Part shown: positions 8,194 through 18,942 of the stretch, piece by piece
Numbering within the stretch: the stretch's first letter is position 1
How the letters are laid out: every line of letters begins with the position of its first letter
DNA from: an uncultured Vibrio sp.
GTDB taxonomy: Bacteria; Pseudomonadota; Gammaproteobacteria; Enterobacterales; Vibrionaceae
NCBI RefSeq assembly: GCF_947488985.1
Contig: NZ_CANLBV010000030.1
Coordinates: forward strand, 1 to 43,453
Reading direction: 5' to 3'
DNA: 43,453 nt
Program-made: the position numbers and the translations under genes
Notes under the pieces: generated by a model
Seen by the model: the letters and a program-made list of their open reading frames with translations, nothing else
Told to the model about the DNA's origin: nothing
The model's database searches: none

Positions 8194-10770
8194 ATGCAAG
8201 AACAATATAACCCGCAAGAGATTGAACAAAAGGTTCAACAACACTGGGATAACAGCGAGACTTTCGTTGTAACTGAAGCTCCAAACAAAGAAAAATTTTA
8301 CTGTCTTTCTATGTTCCCGTACCCAAGTGGCCGACTGCACATGGGTCACGTGCGTAACTACACCATCGGTGATGTGGTATCTCGTTTCCAACGTCTACAA
8401 GGCAAAAACGTAATGCAGCCGATTGGTTGGGATGCATTCGGCCTACCAGCAGAAAACGCAGCTGTTAAAAACAACACAGCGCCTGCACCATGGACTTACG
8501 AAAACATTGAGTACATGAAAAACCAACTTAAGCTTCTAGGCTTTGGTTACGACTGGAACCGTGAATTCGCAACATGTACTCCAGAGTACTACCGTTGGGA
8601 ACAAGAGTTCTTCACTAAGCTTTACGAAAAAGGCCTAGTTTACAAGAAAACTTCTTCTGTGAACTGGTGTCCAAACGACCAAACGGTTCTGGCAAACGAG
8701 CAAGTAGAAGACGGTTGCTGCTGGCGTTGTGATACCCCAGTAGAACAAAAGAAGATTCCACAGTGGTTCATTAAAATCACTGAGTACGCACAAGAACTAC
8801 TCGACGATCTAGACAACCTTGAAGGTTGGCCTGAAATGGTGAAGACCATGCAGCGTAACTGGATCGGTCGCTCTGAAGGTGTTGAGCTGTCTTTCGCGGT
8901 TAACGGCGAAGAAGCACCATTAGAAGTGTATACAACACGTCCAGATACACTAATGGGTGTTTCTTACGTTGGTATCGCTGCAGGTCACCCTCTTGCAGAG
9001 AAAGCATCGAAGAACAACCCAGAGCTTGCTGCATTCGTTGAAGAGTGTCGTAACACGAAAGTTGCTGAAGCTGAACTCGCAACGATGGAAAAGAAAGGTA
9101 TGGATACGGGCCTAACAGCTATCCACCCTCTTAACGGTCGTGTTGTGCCTGTATACGTAGCAAACTTCGTACTTATGGATTACGGCACAGGTGCAGTAAT
9201 GGCGGTTCCTGCTCACGATCAACGTGACTACGAATTCGCCACTAAGTACGGCATCGATATCATCCCAGTAATCAAACCTGAAGATGGCTCTGAACTAGAC
9301 GTTTCTGAAGCTGCTTACACAGAGAAAGGTGTATTGTTCGATTCTGGTGAATTCGATGGTCTTGCGTTCCAAGAAGCATTCGATGCAATTGCTGCGAAGC
9401 TTGAAGCTGAAGGTAAAGGTAAGAAGACAGTAAACTTCCGTCTACGTGACTGGGGTGTATCTCGTCAGCGTTACTGGGGTGCTCCAATCCCTATGGTAAC
9501 CACTGAAGACGGTGAAGTTCACCCAGTACCAGCAGACCAACTGCCTGTCATTCTTCCTGAAGATGTCGTAATGGATGGCGTAACGAGCCCAATCAAGGCT
9601 GACAAGTCTTGGGCTGAAACAACATTCAACGGCGAACCAGCTCTACGTGAAACAGACACGTTCGATACGTTCATGGAATCTTCATGGTACTACGCTCGTT
9701 ACTGTTCACCACAAGCTGATGACATTCTAGATCCAGAGAAAGCAAACTACTGGCTACCAGTTGACCAATACGTGGGTGGTATCGAACACGCTTGTATGCA
9801 CCTGCTTTACTCTCGTTTCTTCCATAAGCTTCTACGTGATGCTGGCTACGTGACGTCTGACGAACCGTTCAAGCAACTACTATGTCAAGGCATGGTTCTG
9901 GCTGACGCGTTCTATCACGAAAACGAAAAAGGCACCAAAGAGTGGATTGCACCGACTGACGTAACGGTTGAACGTGACGGCAAAGGTCGCATCGAAAAAG
10001 CAGTCGATGCTCAAGGACGCGATGTTGAACACTCAGGCATGATCAAAATGTCTAAATCTAAGAACAACGGTATCGACCCACAAGAAATGGTAGACAAATA
10101 CGGCGCTGATACAGTACGTCTATTCATGATGTTTGCTTCTCCTGCAGACATGACACTTGAGTGGCAAGAGTCTGGCGTTGAAGGCGCAAACCGTTTCCTT
10201 AAACGTGTTTGGAAACTGGTTCACGCTCACTCTTCTAAGGGTGCTGCAGAAACTGTTGACGCTGCTGCGCTATCTGGTAACCAGAAAGCACTTCGTCGTG
10301 ATATCCACAAGACTATCGCGAAAGTAACGGACGATATCGGCCGCCGCCAAACGTTCAACACAGCAATCGCTGCGATCATGGAACTGATGAACAAGCTGGC
10401 GAAAGCACCTCAAGAATCTGTACAAGATCGTGCAATCCTTGATGAAGCACTAAAAGCGGTAGTTCGTATGCTTTACCCAATGACTCCACACATCTCTTAC
10501 GAAATGTGGATTGCACTGGGTGAATCAAACGTAGATTCAGCAACATGGCCAACTTTCGATGAGAAAGCGCTAGTTGAAGACGAGAAGACTATCGTTGTCA
10601 TGATCAACGGTAAGCTACGTGCGAAACTGACTGTTGCTGCTGATGCGACCGAAGAGCAAGTTCGTGAGCTTGGTCTCAACGATGAGAACGCTAAGAAGTT
10701 CCTAGATGGCCTAACGATCCGTAAGGTTATCTTCGTACCTGGTAAGCTTCTAAACATCGTTGCTAATTAA
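8194..10770 (+). CDS. leuS: Leucyl-tRNA synthetase
   Basis: This 858-residue class I aminoacyl-tRNA synthetase charges tRNA-Leu in the cytosol. The HIGH-type motif is [11 protein letters not shown] near residues 42-52. The CP1 editing domain with [10 protein letters not shown] lies at about 245-260 and the KMSKS loop ([10 protein letters not shown]) is near residue 620. The anticodon-binding and C-terminal domains follow. Length is normal (E. coli LeuS is 860). Codon use is strongly biased to preferred codons such as GAA, CGT and AAC, as expected of a highly expressed gene. It is followed by a hairpin and then lptE. Confidence 0.98.
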   Translation: MQEQYNPQEIEQKVQQHWDNSETFVVTEAPNKEKFYCLSMFPYPSGRLHMGHVRNYTIGDVVSRFQRLQGKNVMQPIGWDAFGLPAENAAVKNNTAPAPWTYENIEYMKNQLKLLGFGYDWNREFATCTPEYYRWEQEFFTKLYEKGLVYKKTSSVNWCPNDQTVLANEQVEDGCCWRCDTPVEQKKIPQWFIKITEYAQELLDDLDNLEGWPEMVKTMQRNWIGRSEGVELSFAVNGEEAPLEVYTTRPDTLMGVSYVGIAAGHPLAEKASKNNPELAAFVEECRNTKVAEAELATMEKKGMDTGLTAIHPLNGRVVPVYVANFVLMDYGTGAVMAVPAHDQRDYEFATKYGIDIIPVIKPEDGSELDVSEAAYTEKGVLFDSGEFDGLAFQEAFDAIAAKLEAEGKGKKTVNFRLRDWGVSRQRYWGAPIPMVTTEDGEVHPVPADQLPVILPEDVVMDGVTSPIKADKSWAETTFNGEPALRETDTFDTFMESSWYYARYCSPQADDILDPEKANYWLPVDQYVGGIEHACMHLLYSRFFHKLLRDAGYVTSDEPFKQLLCQGMVLADAFYHENEKGTKEWIAPTDVTVERDGKGRIEKAVDAQGRDVEHSGMIKMSKSKNNGIDPQEMVDKYGADTVRLFMMFASPADMTLEWQESGVEGANRFLKRVWKLVHAHSSKGAAETVDAAALSGNQKALRRDIHKTIAKVTDDIGRRQTFNTAIAAIMELMNKLAKAPQESVQDRAILDEALKAVVRMLYPMTPHISYEMWIALGESNVDSATWPTFDEKALVEDEKTIVVMINGKLRAKLTVAADATEEQVRELGLNDENAKKFLDGLTIRKVIFVPGKLLNIVAN

Positions 10771-10883
10771 TAATAGTTAACTAACATTGGCTAGCTAATC
10801 AGTTGTAGACCAAAACTGGCTAACTGGTTTTAGTCTGCATATATAACTGTTGTAACGAACTTATTTCGTTTTTAGCAGTCTCT

Positions 10884-10915
10884 AGACAGGGCAATTAAAT
10901 TGCCCTGTCTACTTA
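10884..10915 (+). terminator. Hairpin, likely terminator, after leuS
   Basis: A 13-bp perfect inverted repeat with arms at 10884-10896 and 10898-10910 (AGACAGGGC.../...GCCCTGTCT) lies 114 bases after the leuS stop. The downstream tail is only moderately T-rich, so termination may be partial, allowing read-through to lptE-holA. Confidence 0.6.
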
Positions 10916-11001
10916 TTTAAGCGCTTTAGACTTGAGCCCAACAACTCAAACTAGCTAAAGCCTTTAAATAACTATTCTACCTTCATGAGAACCATCAAAT
11001 A

Positions 11002-11655
11002 ATGCGCCTGATTTCACTATCTTCATTGAAAGTTACTGTTGTTATTTTAACCGTCAGCCTGTTAAGTGCTTGTGGTTTTCACCTACGTGGTGACTATTCT
11101 GTTCCTGAAGAGCTCAACAAGATCTCCGTAACCAGTTATGACCAATACAGTACGTTTACGCGCATGATTAAAAGTCAGTTACGTATGAATGATGTCAACA
11201 TTGTGCCACCGGCTGCCAACATACCAAACCTACATATCATTCGAGAAAATGTCAGTGAGCGAACGCTATCACTTTACCAAAATACTCGTGCTGCAGAGAA
11301 AGAGCTGACCTTCCGTGCGTCTTACCGCGTGACTATCCCAGAGCTTGGTGACAAAACCTTCTCGACCAGCGTCACTCGCAGCTACCTAGATAACCCGTTG
11401 ACGGCACTGGCAAAATCGGTTGAGCGAGACATGATTGAAGATGAGATGCGTAAGCTGGCCACTAGCCAGATCTTGCGCCAAATGGCTCGCCTCAAAGCCA
11501 ATATTGCGGCAGATACCATGAATCTAGATCAACTAGAACAGGTTCAAGTGAAAGAGCTCGAAAAGCAATACAACATCAAGAATGTTGAAATCGAGGACGT
11601 TGACAGCGCATCTGACTCTACCAAACCATCATCAGTAAGCGAATCGGCTGAATAA
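11002..11655 (+). CDS. lptE: LPS-assembly lipoprotein LptE
   Basis: LptE (RlpB) is the outer-membrane lipoprotein that plugs the LptD barrel and helps insert LPS. The 217-residue precursor has a signal peptide ending in the lipobox LSAC with lipidated Cys24, followed by GFHLRG, the typical start of mature LptE. The last ~25 residues are Ser- and Asp-rich and probably disordered. The next gene is holA, the same order as in E. coli (leuS-lptE-holA). Confidence 0.94.
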   Translation: MRLISLSSLKVTVVILTVSLLSACGFHLRGDYSVPEELNKISVTSYDQYSTFTRMIKSQLRMNDVNIVPPAANIPNLHIIRENVSERTLSLYQNTRAAEKELTFRASYRVTIPELGDKTFSTSVTRSYLDNPLTALAKSVERDMIEDEMRKLATSQILRQMARLKANIAADTMNLDQLEQVQVKELEKQYNIKNVEIEDVDSASDSTKPSSVSESAE

Positions 11656-11667
11656 TAGGGTTATTTG

Positions 11668-12693
11668 ATGCGTATTTTTGCTGATCGCTTATCCGAACAA
11701 CTTGCCAAACAGTTGGGCAATGTTTACCTCATTTTTGGTAACGAGTCGCTGCTATTGCAAGAAAGCCGAGAAGCGATTCAAAAGGCGGCAAAACAACAAG
11801 GGTTTGACGAGCGGCACCGCTTTGCGATTGATAGCAGCCTCGACTGGAATCAAGTCTACGACTGCACTCAAGCATTGAGCCTATTTTCTAGCCGTCAAAT
11901 CATCGAACTTGAACTGCCAGAGTCTGGAGTAAATGCCACGATAGCGAAAGAGCTACTGGCCATTTCTGAGCATATCCACAGCGATATTCTATTGATATTG
12001 GTTGGTAGCAAACTCACCAAGGCTCAAGAGAATGCAAAATGGTTTAAGGCTCTGTCAAATCAAGGCCATTGGGTCAGCTGCCTAACGCCTGATGTCAGCA
12101 GGCTACCTCAGTTTGTTCAAGCTCGGTGCCGCCAAGTCGGATTAGCGCCAGATCCTGAAGCCATTCAAATGCTAGCGCAATGGCATGAGGGCAACTTATT
12201 TGCACTCACCCAAAGCCTAGAAAAACTGGCGCTTCAGTATCCCGATGGAAAACTCACACTGATACGACTCGAAGAGTCCTTGAGTCGCCACAACCACTTT
12301 ACCCCGTACCACTGGCTTGATGCCTTACTGGCAGGCAAAGGCAATCGAGCACAACGAATTCTAAGACAATTGGAAGCTGAGGGGGTCGAAGCGGTAATTT
12401 TGCTACGTAGCTTACAACGTGAACTTACCCTGCTAATGCAAATGCAGCAGCAGATGAAACAGATGCCAATCAGTCAGGTCTTCGAAAAGCACCGGATCTG
12501 GCAATCTAAAAAGCCGCTTTATAACGCTGCGCTAACAAGGGTGTCAATTTCTCAATTACACTCTCTCGTTGCGTTACTCACTCAGGCAGAGTTGATGACA
12601 AAAACTCAATATGAACAGTCGCCTTGGCCACTAATTCATCAGTTAAGCGTTGAGTTTTGTATCCCTTCCGCTTCAATACCATTTCACGCCTAA
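11668..12693 (+). CDS. holA: DNA polymerase III delta subunit
   Basis: HolA is the clamp-loader subunit that opens the beta sliding clamp. I choose the ATG at 11668 (341 residues, E. coli 343) over an in-frame TTG three bases upstream, because an AGGG Shine-Dalgarno at about 11657-11660 is well spaced for it. The protein shows the N-terminal AAA-like delta fold (NVYLIFGNESLLLQES near residue 20) and the helical C-terminal collar region, and it lacks a Walker A motif as expected. In E. coli nadD follows holA. Here rsfS follows after 65 bases. Confidence 0.93.
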   Translation: MRIFADRLSEQLAKQLGNVYLIFGNESLLLQESREAIQKAAKQQGFDERHRFAIDSSLDWNQVYDCTQALSLFSSRQIIELELPESGVNATIAKELLAISEHIHSDILLILVGSKLTKAQENAKWFKALSNQGHWVSCLTPDVSRLPQFVQARCRQVGLAPDPEAIQMLAQWHEGNLFALTQSLEKLALQYPDGKLTLIRLEESLSRHNHFTPYHWLDALLAGKGNRAQRILRQLEAEGVEAVILLRSLQRELTLLMQMQQQMKQMPISQVFEKHRIWQSKKPLYNAALTRVSISQLHSLVALLTQAELMTKTQYEQSPWPLIHQLSVEFCIPSASIPFHA

Positions 12694-12727
12694 AAGCGTG
12701 GTATATTCTAGGGTCAGCAGACCCTAG
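12685..12727 (+). other. Two hairpins between holA and rsfS
   Basis: CACGC/GCGTG (12685-12689, 12696-12700) spans the holA stop codon. CTAGGGTC (12708-12715) and GACCCTAG (12720-12727) form a perfect 8-bp stem with an AGCA loop. Neither has a T tract, so they look more like RNA-processing or stability structures than terminators. Confidence 0.5.
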
Positions 12728-12758
12728 TAAAGCTAAATTCAGATTTAAGGAACACCCC

Positions 12759-13076
12759 GTGTTACGTGAAGAACTAAAAGATTTTCTTGCAGACAAAGCC
12801 GACGACATGAAAGCAGAATCGATTGTAACTATCGATGTAGAAGGCAAATCAAGTGTGACTGATTTCATGATTGTTTGTACTGGCACTTCTAAGCGCCACG
12901 TTACCTCTATTGCCCAGCATGTTGCTGATGAAGTACGTAAAGCAGGTATGCAACCGCTAGGTATGGACGGCCAGCAAGAAGGTGAATGGGTGGTTCTAGA
13001 TATGGGCACAAGCATGCTCCACGTTATGCAAGAAGAGCATCGTGAGCTTTACCAACTAGAAAAACTTTGGGGCTAA
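12759..13076 (+). CDS. rsfS: Ribosome silencing factor RsfS
   Basis: RsfS (YbeB) binds L14 on the 50S subunit and blocks subunit joining during nutrient limitation. I choose the GTG at 12759, which gives 105 residues, the same length as E. coli RsfS. An AAGGA Shine-Dalgarno at 12747-12751 stands 7 bases upstream. The frame stays open upstream to 12657, but that part overlaps holA and crosses the hairpin region, so it is unlikely to be coding. rlmH starts four bases after the stop. Confidence 0.95.
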   Translation: MLREELKDFLADKADDMKAESIVTIDVEGKSSVTDFMIVCTGTSKRHVTSIAQHVADEVRKAGMQPLGMDGQQEGEWVVLDMGTSMLHVMQEEHRELYQLEKLWG

Positions 13077-13079
13077 GCG

Positions 13080-13550
13080 TTGAAGATCCAGTTAATCGCA
13101 GTTGGCACAAAAATGCCAAAGTGGGTTGAAGAGGGGTTTCAAGAATACAAACGCCGCTTCCCTCATGACATGCCATTAGAGCTCATTGAAATCACTGCCG
13201 GAAAACGCGGAAAAAATGCCGATATTGCTCGTATTCTTCAAAAAGAAGGTGAAGCGATGTTGGCGGCGGTTCCTAAAGGCAACCGAATTGTCACACTTGA
13301 TATTCCAGGTAAAAAGTGGGATACCCCACAGCTTGCTGAGCAATTAGAAAGCTGGAAGCTCGATGGCCGTGACGTTTCTATCCTGATTGGCGGGCCTGAA
13401 GGCTTGGCTCCGGCATGTAAAGCAGCAGCAGACCAGAGTTGGTCTCTGTCTGCGCTTACTCTCCCTCACCCATTAGTACGCGTTATCATGGCTGAAAGCT
13501 TGTATCGAGCTTGGAGCATCACTGCTAATCACCCTTATCATCGAGAATAA
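13080..13550 (+). CDS. rlmH: 23S rRNA (pseudouridine1915-N3)-methyltransferase RlmH
   Basis: RlmH is a SPOUT-class SAM-dependent methyltransferase that modifies pseudouridine 1915 in helix 69 of 23S rRNA on assembled ribosomes. The 156-residue protein contains the knot motif LIGGPEGL and a C-terminal segment ending in HPYHRE that is nearly identical to E. coli. The start is a TTG that aligns with the known N-terminus ([13 protein letters not shown]). It lies three bases after rsfS and six before mrdA, in one operon. Confidence 0.97.
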   Translation: MKIQLIAVGTKMPKWVEEGFQEYKRRFPHDMPLELIEITAGKRGKNADIARILQKEGEAMLAAVPKGNRIVTLDIPGKKWDTPQLAEQLESWKLDGRDVSILIGGPEGLAPACKAAADQSWSLSALTLPHPLVRVIMAESLYRAWSITANHPYHRE

Positions 13551-13556
13551 GCGTTA

Positions 13557-15449
13557 ATGTTACGTAAACGTAGCCAAATCCGCGATTACAAAGCAGAAGC
13601 ACGACTATTTACTCGTCGTGCTTTTGTTGCGTTTGTAGGCATCATAGTGATGATGAGCTTGTTAGTTGTAAACCTTTACAACATTCAAGTTAATCAGTAT
13701 CAAGACTATAAAACTCGCTCGAACGACAACCGCATCAAGGTGGTACCAATTGCCCCCAACCGTGGGTTAATTTACGATCGTAACGGCGTACTTCTTGCTG
13801 AAAACCAACCCGTTTTCAACCTAGAAATCACCCCCGAAAAAATCAAAGATATGGATGATACGCTTGCTCGCCTCCAAGCGTTAATCGAGATTCCACCTGA
13901 ACGAATCGAGCGCTTTAATCGCGAACGTCGTAATTCAAGACGCTTTAAATCCGTTCCAATTCTGAATCAATTAACCGAAGAGCAGGTTGCGGTTTTTTCC
14001 GTTAACCAGCACAGGTTTCCTGGGGTTGAAGTAACAGGTACTTTAAAACGTTTCTACCCTTATGGTGATGTGCTAACGCATGTTATTGGCTATGTGTCTC
14101 GCATCAATGATCGTGACATGCAGCGATTGGAACGAGAAGAAAAAGACGCCAATTACCAAGCCACTCGTGATATCGGCAAACTAGGTATTGAACGTTACTA
14201 TGAAGATATACTTCACGGTACTGCCGGATATCAAGAGGTTGAGGTCAATAGCCGTGGACGAGTGATCCGCACACTCAAATTTGTTCCCGCAATCCCAGGT
14301 AAAGATATCGTACTCAACCTTGATATTGACCTGCAGCTATACGTGCATAACTTGCTGGATGGTCGTCGTGGCTCAGCGGTAGTTTTAGACCCGAAAGACA
14401 ATGGCGTGTTAGCTATGGTATCGAGCCCGAGCTACGATCCAAACGCCTTCGTTCACGGTATTTCGTCTAAAGGTTACAATGCCTTACTGCAAAATAAAGA
14501 CAGGCCTTTGGTGAACCGTGCAACACTGGGTATTTATCCGCCCGCTTCAACTATCAAGCCATTCATTGCAGTTGCAGCGCTGCAAGAGCGTGTCATTACC
14601 CCGAACACGAAAAGAAACGACCCGGGTTATTGGAAGATACCAAATTCGAAAACAAAGCCTTTCCGTGATTGGCTTCGCTGGGGGCACGGCGTCGTCGATA
14701 TTGAGAAAGCGATTGAAGAGTCGGTGGATACTTTCTTCTATCAGATAGCCTTTGATCTAGGTATCGATCGCCTCTCTAAATGGATGATGATGTTTGGCTT
14801 TGGTGACTACACCGGTATTGATATTTACGAAGAAAGTAAGGCGAATATGCCAACCCGAGAATGGAAAATGTCACGACACCGCGTGCCTTGGTATCAAGGT
14901 GACACCATCCCTGTCGGCATTGGCCAAGGTTACTGGACAGCAACACCGATGCAGATCGCAAAGGCTACTTCGGTATTAGTCAACGAAGGTGAAGTGCTCG
15001 CTCCTCACTTGCTGCGTTCAACGATTGAGAATAATCAATCGTTCGATCAACAGCAACTATCAGAAGTCGAAACTTACCCACCAATCACTGGCGTTAAACA
15101 AAAATACTGGGATATTGCTCAAAAAGGTATGAAGTTGGTCAACCATGGCCGTAAAGGTACGGCAAGACGTTCTTTCCAAAACATGTCTTACCAAACAGCT
15201 GGCAAGTCAGGCACAGCACAAGTATTTGGCTTGAAGGAAGATGAAAAATACAACGCGGACGAAATCGCCGAACATTTACGCGATCACGCCCTCTTTACTG
15301 GTTATGCCCCTTTTGAAAACCCAGAAGCGGTTGTGACTGTCGTATTAGAGAATGCCGGTGGTGGTTCAACCAATGGCGGCCCTGTCGTTAGAAAAATATT
15401 AGATCACATTATCCTCGCTGAAGAAGATGAAAGTAAGGCAACAAAATAA
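13557..15449 (+). CDS. mrdA: Penicillin-binding protein 2 (elongasome transpeptidase)
   Basis: PBP2 is the class B transpeptidase that works with RodA to build the lateral wall. The 630-residue protein has a short cytoplasmic tail, one membrane helix at about 22-45, the non-catalytic pedestal domain, and a transpeptidase domain. The active-site motif SxxK is seen in PPASTIKPF near residue 330, an SxD motif in ESVDTFF, and KSGT in [10 protein letters not shown] near 545. Its TAA overlaps the rodA ATG by one base (TAATG). Confidence 0.97.
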   Translation: MLRKRSQIRDYKAEARLFTRRAFVAFVGIIVMMSLLVVNLYNIQVNQYQDYKTRSNDNRIKVVPIAPNRGLIYDRNGVLLAENQPVFNLEITPEKIKDMDDTLARLQALIEIPPERIERFNRERRNSRRFKSVPILNQLTEEQVAVFSVNQHRFPGVEVTGTLKRFYPYGDVLTHVIGYVSRINDRDMQRLEREEKDANYQATRDIGKLGIERYYEDILHGTAGYQEVEVNSRGRVIRTLKFVPAIPGKDIVLNLDIDLQLYVHNLLDGRRGSAVVLDPKDNGVLAMVSSPSYDPNAFVHGISSKGYNALLQNKDRPLVNRATLGIYPPASTIKPFIAVAALQERVITPNTKRNDPGYWKIPNSKTKPFRDWLRWGHGVVDIEKAIEESVDTFFYQIAFDLGIDRLSKWMMMFGFGDYTGIDIYEESKANMPTREWKMSRHRVPWYQGDTIPVGIGQGYWTATPMQIAKATSVLVNEGEVLAPHLLRSTIENNQSFDQQQLSEVETYPPITGVKQKYWDIAQKGMKLVNHGRKGTARRSFQNMSYQTAGKSGTAQVFGLKEDEKYNADEIAEHLRDHALFTGYAPFENPEAVVTVVLENAGGGSTNGGPVVRKILDHIILAEEDESKATK

Positions 15450-16570
15450 TGAAACTTGATCCTTCTACTGGTCGAAATAGAGCCTTGTTTGAAAGACTGC
15501 ATATCGATCTACCGTTACTGCTCGGTATCCTAGTGTTAATGGGCGTTGCCCTGCTAATCATGTACAGCGCAAGTGGTCAAAGCCTTGCGATGATGGATCG
15601 TCAGGCGATGCGTATGGTGCTGTCTTTAGGTGTCATGATCTTCTTAGCGCAGATTTCACCCCGCACCTATGAGAGCTTAGCTCCAGTGCTATTTGCTAGC
15701 GGTATCATATTGCTGTTGGGGGTATTGTTTTTTGGAGAAGCATCAAAAGGCGCCCAGCGCTGGCTGAACTTTGGCTTTGTTCGATTCCAGCCCTCTGAGC
15801 TTTTAAAGCTTGCGGTGCCATTAATGGTTGCAAGGTTTATCGGTAACCGCTCACTTCCGCCCACCTTTCAGACCTTGGCGATATCGTTGGTCATGGTGTT
15901 TGTGCCGACAATTTTAATTGCTAAGCAACCCGACTTAGGCACTTCAATCCTCATTGCCGCATCAGGGATCTTCGTCATATTTCTTGCCGGTATTAGCTGG
16001 AAAATCATCGCCAGTGCCGCGATTGCACTAGGCGCATTTATCCCAATCTTATGGTTTTTCTTGATGCGCGAATATCAAAAAGTACGGGTAAGAACACTTT
16101 TTGACCCTGAGTCTGATCCACTCGGCGCAGGTTATCACATCATCCAAAGTAAGATTGCGATAGGCTCGGGCGGCATATCTGGCAAGGGTTGGCTACAAGG
16201 TACTCAATCTCAACTAGAATTTATCCCAGAGCGTCACACTGACTTTATTTTTGCGGTCATTGCCGAAGAATGGGGCATGATTGGTATTTTGCTTTTACTG
16301 GCGATCTATCTATTCATCATTGGACGCGGCTTAGTGCTCGCGAGCCAAGCGCAAACCGCATTTGGCCGAATGATGGGTGGCAGTATTGTACTGAGTTTCT
16401 TCGTTTATATTTTTGTTAACATTGGCATGGTCAGTGGCATTCTGCCTGTAGTAGGTGTTCCTCTTCCACTTGTCAGTTACGGCGGTACGTCAATGGTCAC
16501 TCTCATGGCCGGTTTTGGTATCTTAATGTCGATACATACCCACAGAAAATCATTCTCAAAGGCGACCTAA
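15449..16570 (+). CDS. rodA: Rod-shape SEDS glycosyltransferase RodA
   Basis: RodA (MrdB) polymerises lipid II glycan strands in the elongasome. The 373-residue polytopic protein has about ten membrane segments and SEDS-family motifs, including the conserved loop with AEEWG near residue 275 and PLVSYGG near the C-terminus. It overlaps mrdA by one base, which ties the polymerase and its partner transpeptidase translationally. Confidence 0.96.
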   Translation: MKLDPSTGRNRALFERLHIDLPLLLGILVLMGVALLIMYSASGQSLAMMDRQAMRMVLSLGVMIFLAQISPRTYESLAPVLFASGIILLLGVLFFGEASKGAQRWLNFGFVRFQPSELLKLAVPLMVARFIGNRSLPPTFQTLAISLVMVFVPTILIAKQPDLGTSILIAASGIFVIFLAGISWKIIASAAIALGAFIPILWFFLMREYQKVRVRTLFDPESDPLGAGYHIIQSKIAIGSGGISGKGWLQGTQSQLEFIPERHTDFIFAVIAEEWGMIGILLLLAIYLFIIGRGLVLASQAQTAFGRMMGGSIVLSFFVYIFVNIGMVSGILPVVGVPLPLVSYGGTSMVTLMAGFGILMSIHTHRKSFSKAT

Positions 16571-16573
16571 TCG

Positions 16574-17404
16574 ATGTCGATTACAACACACATAAACAAA
16601 GCATCTTTGGTTGACGAACGACCACTCAAGAAAATCATCGCGACCGTTAGCTTAGCGGTATTAATCAATGGCTGTTCTTCTCAAAAGACGGATGGTCGCT
16701 ATGATATCGATTCAGACATCGCACCTGACGCGCCGATTTCCGTTGAACATATCGAAGATGCTCAGCCTCAGTATGAGCCTTATAGTTTGGGCGGTAACAG
16801 TAACTACACGTTGCGTGGTGAAGATTACAGCATCATAAAAGAAGCTGAAGGGTTTACCGAAAAAGGTCAGGCTTCTTGGTACGGAAAAAAATTTCATGGC
16901 CATTTAACCTCTAATGGCGAGATCTACGACATGTACTCGATGTCTGCAGCTCACAAAACATTGCCTATTCCGAGCTATGTAAAAGTGACCAATACCGATA
17001 ACAATAAAGCGACCATTGTACGTATCAATGACCGTGGGCCATTTCATGATGGTCGTATTATTGACCTCAGCTACGCTGCTGCTCACAAGCTCGATATCGT
17101 TAATACAGGTACCGCAAATGTTGAGATTGAGGTTATCACTGTGGCTATTCCAACCGACGCGAATAAAAAAGACGCTTTACCTCAATTTATTATTCAGGTT
17201 GCCACCTCGCCACATGAGGACAGAACAGAGCAATTAGCCAAAGATCTCGGCGAAAAGCTCTCAGTCGCCACTTTCTTGCAGCCCAATGATGATAACTACC
17301 GACTGATGCTTGGCCCATTTCATGACTACGCTCTGACCCAAGAAAAACTAGAACAGATTAAGCAGATGGGTTACCCATCTGCTTATATAAAAAGCACACG
17401 CTAA
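16574..17404 (+). CDS. rlpA: RlpA septal-ring lytic transglycosylase-like lipoprotein
   Basis: RlpA is an outer-membrane lipoprotein that in some species cleaves denuded glycan strands at the septum. The 276-residue product has a lipobox-like INGC with Cys34, a double-psi beta-barrel at about 95-185 (GQASWYGKKFHG, INDRGPF), and a C-terminal SPOR domain at about 205-276. The signal peptide is preceded by ~17 polar residues. A start at the in-frame TTG 16607 would shorten this but lacks a visible Shine-Dalgarno, so the start is uncertain. It follows rodA by three bases. Confidence 0.92.
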   Translation: MSITTHINKASLVDERPLKKIIATVSLAVLINGCSSQKTDGRYDIDSDIAPDAPISVEHIEDAQPQYEPYSLGGNSNYTLRGEDYSIIKEAEGFTEKGQASWYGKKFHGHLTSNGEIYDMYSMSAAHKTLPIPSYVKVTNTDNNKATIVRINDRGPFHDGRIIDLSYAAAHKLDIVNTGTANVEIEVITVAIPTDANKKDALPQFIIQVATSPHEDRTEQLAKDLGEKLSVATFLQPNDDNYRLMLGPFHDYALTQEKLEQIKQMGYPSAYIKSTR

Positions 17405-17444
17405 CTCGCTAATTAATCTAACAGTTACTTCTGGTATCAGCGCT

Positions 17445-17473
17445 CTGGTGTAACAGAATGATTCTGTTAATAT
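17445..17473 (+). promoter_or_regulatory. Candidate dacA promoter with palindromic operator in the spacer
   Basis: CTGGTG (17445-17450) and TAATAT (17468-17473) are 17 bases apart. The spacer is almost entirely filled by a perfect 9+1+9 palindrome at 17451-17469 (TAACAGAAT-G-ATTCTGTTA). No T tract follows, so it looks more like an operator than an rlpA terminator. Confidence 0.5.
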
Positions 17474-17504
17474 ATGAATAGTTAACCAAATAATTGCATT
17501 CAAA

Positions 17505-18686
17505 ATGATTAAATCTAATAAACTTGTTAAATCGATTTTTACGACTTCTGTTGCCCTTTCAGCAACAATAGTGACATCCTCATTTGCTGCTCCTATTGTT
17601 GTTCCTGACGCACCTCAAATCGCTGCTAAAGGTTTTGTTCTGATGGACTACCATTCAGGTAAAGTACTGGCCGAGAAAGAGATGAAAACTCAACTTTCTC
17701 CAGCAAGTTTAACCAAGATGATGACGAGCTACGTGATCGGTCAAGAACTTGAACGTGGTAACATCAACCTTAATGACGATGTGGTCATCAGTGAAAATGC
17801 GTGGGCGAAAAACTTCCCAGACTCATCGAAAATGTTCATTGAAGTCGGTACAACGGTAAAAGTTGAAGAGCTAAACCGAGGCATCATCGTCCAATCAGGT
17901 AACGATGCTTGTGTGGCTATGGCGGAGCATATCGCAGGCTCTGAAGACGCATTTGTTGATCTTATGAATGCATGGGCAAGCTCGATTGGCATGAGCGACA
18001 CCCACTTTGCGAACGCACATGGTTTAGACAACCCAGATCTATACTCAACACCTTATGATATGGCGCTCCTTGGTCAGGCTCTGATTCGCGACGTTCCGAG
18101 CGAGTACAGAGTCTACTCAGAGAAAAAATTCACTTACAACGGTATCACTCAGTACAACCGTAACGGTCTGTTATGGGATAAGAGCATGAACGTTGATGGC
18201 ATCAAAACAGGCCACACAAGCAATGCAGGATACAGCCTTGTAAGCTCAGCGACAGAAGGTAAGATGCGCCTGGTAGCGGTAGTGATGGGCACTAAGAATG
18301 CGAACGCTCGTAAAACAGAAAGTAAAAAACTGTTGAGCTACGGTTTCCGCTTCTTTGAAACTGTGGCACCGCATACGGCTGGTGAAACCTTCGTTAATGA
18401 GAAGATCTGGATGGGTAGCCAAGATACGGTTGCACTGGGTGTTAACGAAGATACTTTCGTGACGCTACCTCGCGGCCAAGCGAAGAACCTAAAAGCCAGC
18501 TTTGTTCTTGAGCAAGAGCTAGAAGCGCCAATCAGCAAAGGGGATGTGGTTGGAAAACTCTTCTACCAAGTCGACGGTGAAGACGTTGCCGAATACCCAT
18601 TGCTTGCTCTTGAAGATGTAGAGCAAGGTAGCCTATTTAGCCGCCTATGGGACTACCTAGTGCTGCTGTTCAAAGGTTTATTCTAA
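17505..18686 (+). CDS. dacA: D-alanyl-D-alanine carboxypeptidase (PBP5-like)
   Basis: DacA trims the terminal D-Ala from peptidoglycan pentapeptides in the periplasm. The 393-residue precursor has a signal peptide ending near SSFAAP and a carboxypeptidase domain with the SxxK motif SLTK, the SGN motif (VQSGNDAC) and KTG (GIKTGHTS). A PBP5 C-terminal beta domain follows. The last ~18 residues (SRLWDYLVLLFKGLF) form an amphipathic membrane anchor. No clear Shine-Dalgarno precedes the ATG. Its own promoter candidate lies ~30 bases upstream. Confidence 0.96.
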   Translation: MIKSNKLVKSIFTTSVALSATIVTSSFAAPIVVPDAPQIAAKGFVLMDYHSGKVLAEKEMKTQLSPASLTKMMTSYVIGQELERGNINLNDDVVISENAWAKNFPDSSKMFIEVGTTVKVEELNRGIIVQSGNDACVAMAEHIAGSEDAFVDLMNAWASSIGMSDTHFANAHGLDNPDLYSTPYDMALLGQALIRDVPSEYRVYSEKKFTYNGITQYNRNGLLWDKSMNVDGIKTGHTSNAGYSLVSSATEGKMRLVAVVMGTKNANARKTESKKLLSYGFRFFETVAPHTAGETFVNEKIWMGSQDTVALGVNEDTFVTLPRGQAKNLKASFVLEQELEAPISKGDVVGKLFYQVDGEDVAEYPLLALEDVEQGSLFSRLWDYLVLLFKGLF

Positions 18687-18795
18687 ATAAGTAAAAGGTT
18701 TGTTCTTAGCCAAACCTAAACTTATTGTATAGCTAACCTAATGAGTCAATTACTGATTTACTCATTAACGAAACAAACTTAGTCATTAATGAACC

Positions 18796-18822
18796 AAAAG
18801 CCGCAATTTGCGGCTTTTGTTG
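18796..18822 (+). terminator. Intrinsic terminator of dacA
   Basis: AAAAGCCGCAA (18796-18806) pairs with TTGCGGCTTTT (18808-18818). The A-rich 5' arm and T-rich 3' arm are typical of a rho-independent terminator. Confidence 0.85.
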
Positions 18823-18942
18823 ATCTTGAGTTCGGTGATATTTACACGTAATATTCCGCCTTATTACTCGTGTCTGTTGACCGAACACACTTTTTATCGA
18901 CATTTCGCCAATTTGCGAGAGTCTAGCCTTTTGGAGCTAATC

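Noticed and set aside
12657..12758. Upstream extension of rsfS overlapping holA
   Set aside because: The GTG at 12759 has a well-placed AAGGA and gives the exact family length of 105 residues.
17451..17469. Terminator of rlpA
   Set aside because: The palindrome is perfect but has only a one-base loop centre and no T tract. An operator is more likely.
18808..18942. Upstream extension of ybeD
   Set aside because: It overlaps the dacA terminator. The ATG at 18943 has a GGAG site and gives the normal length.
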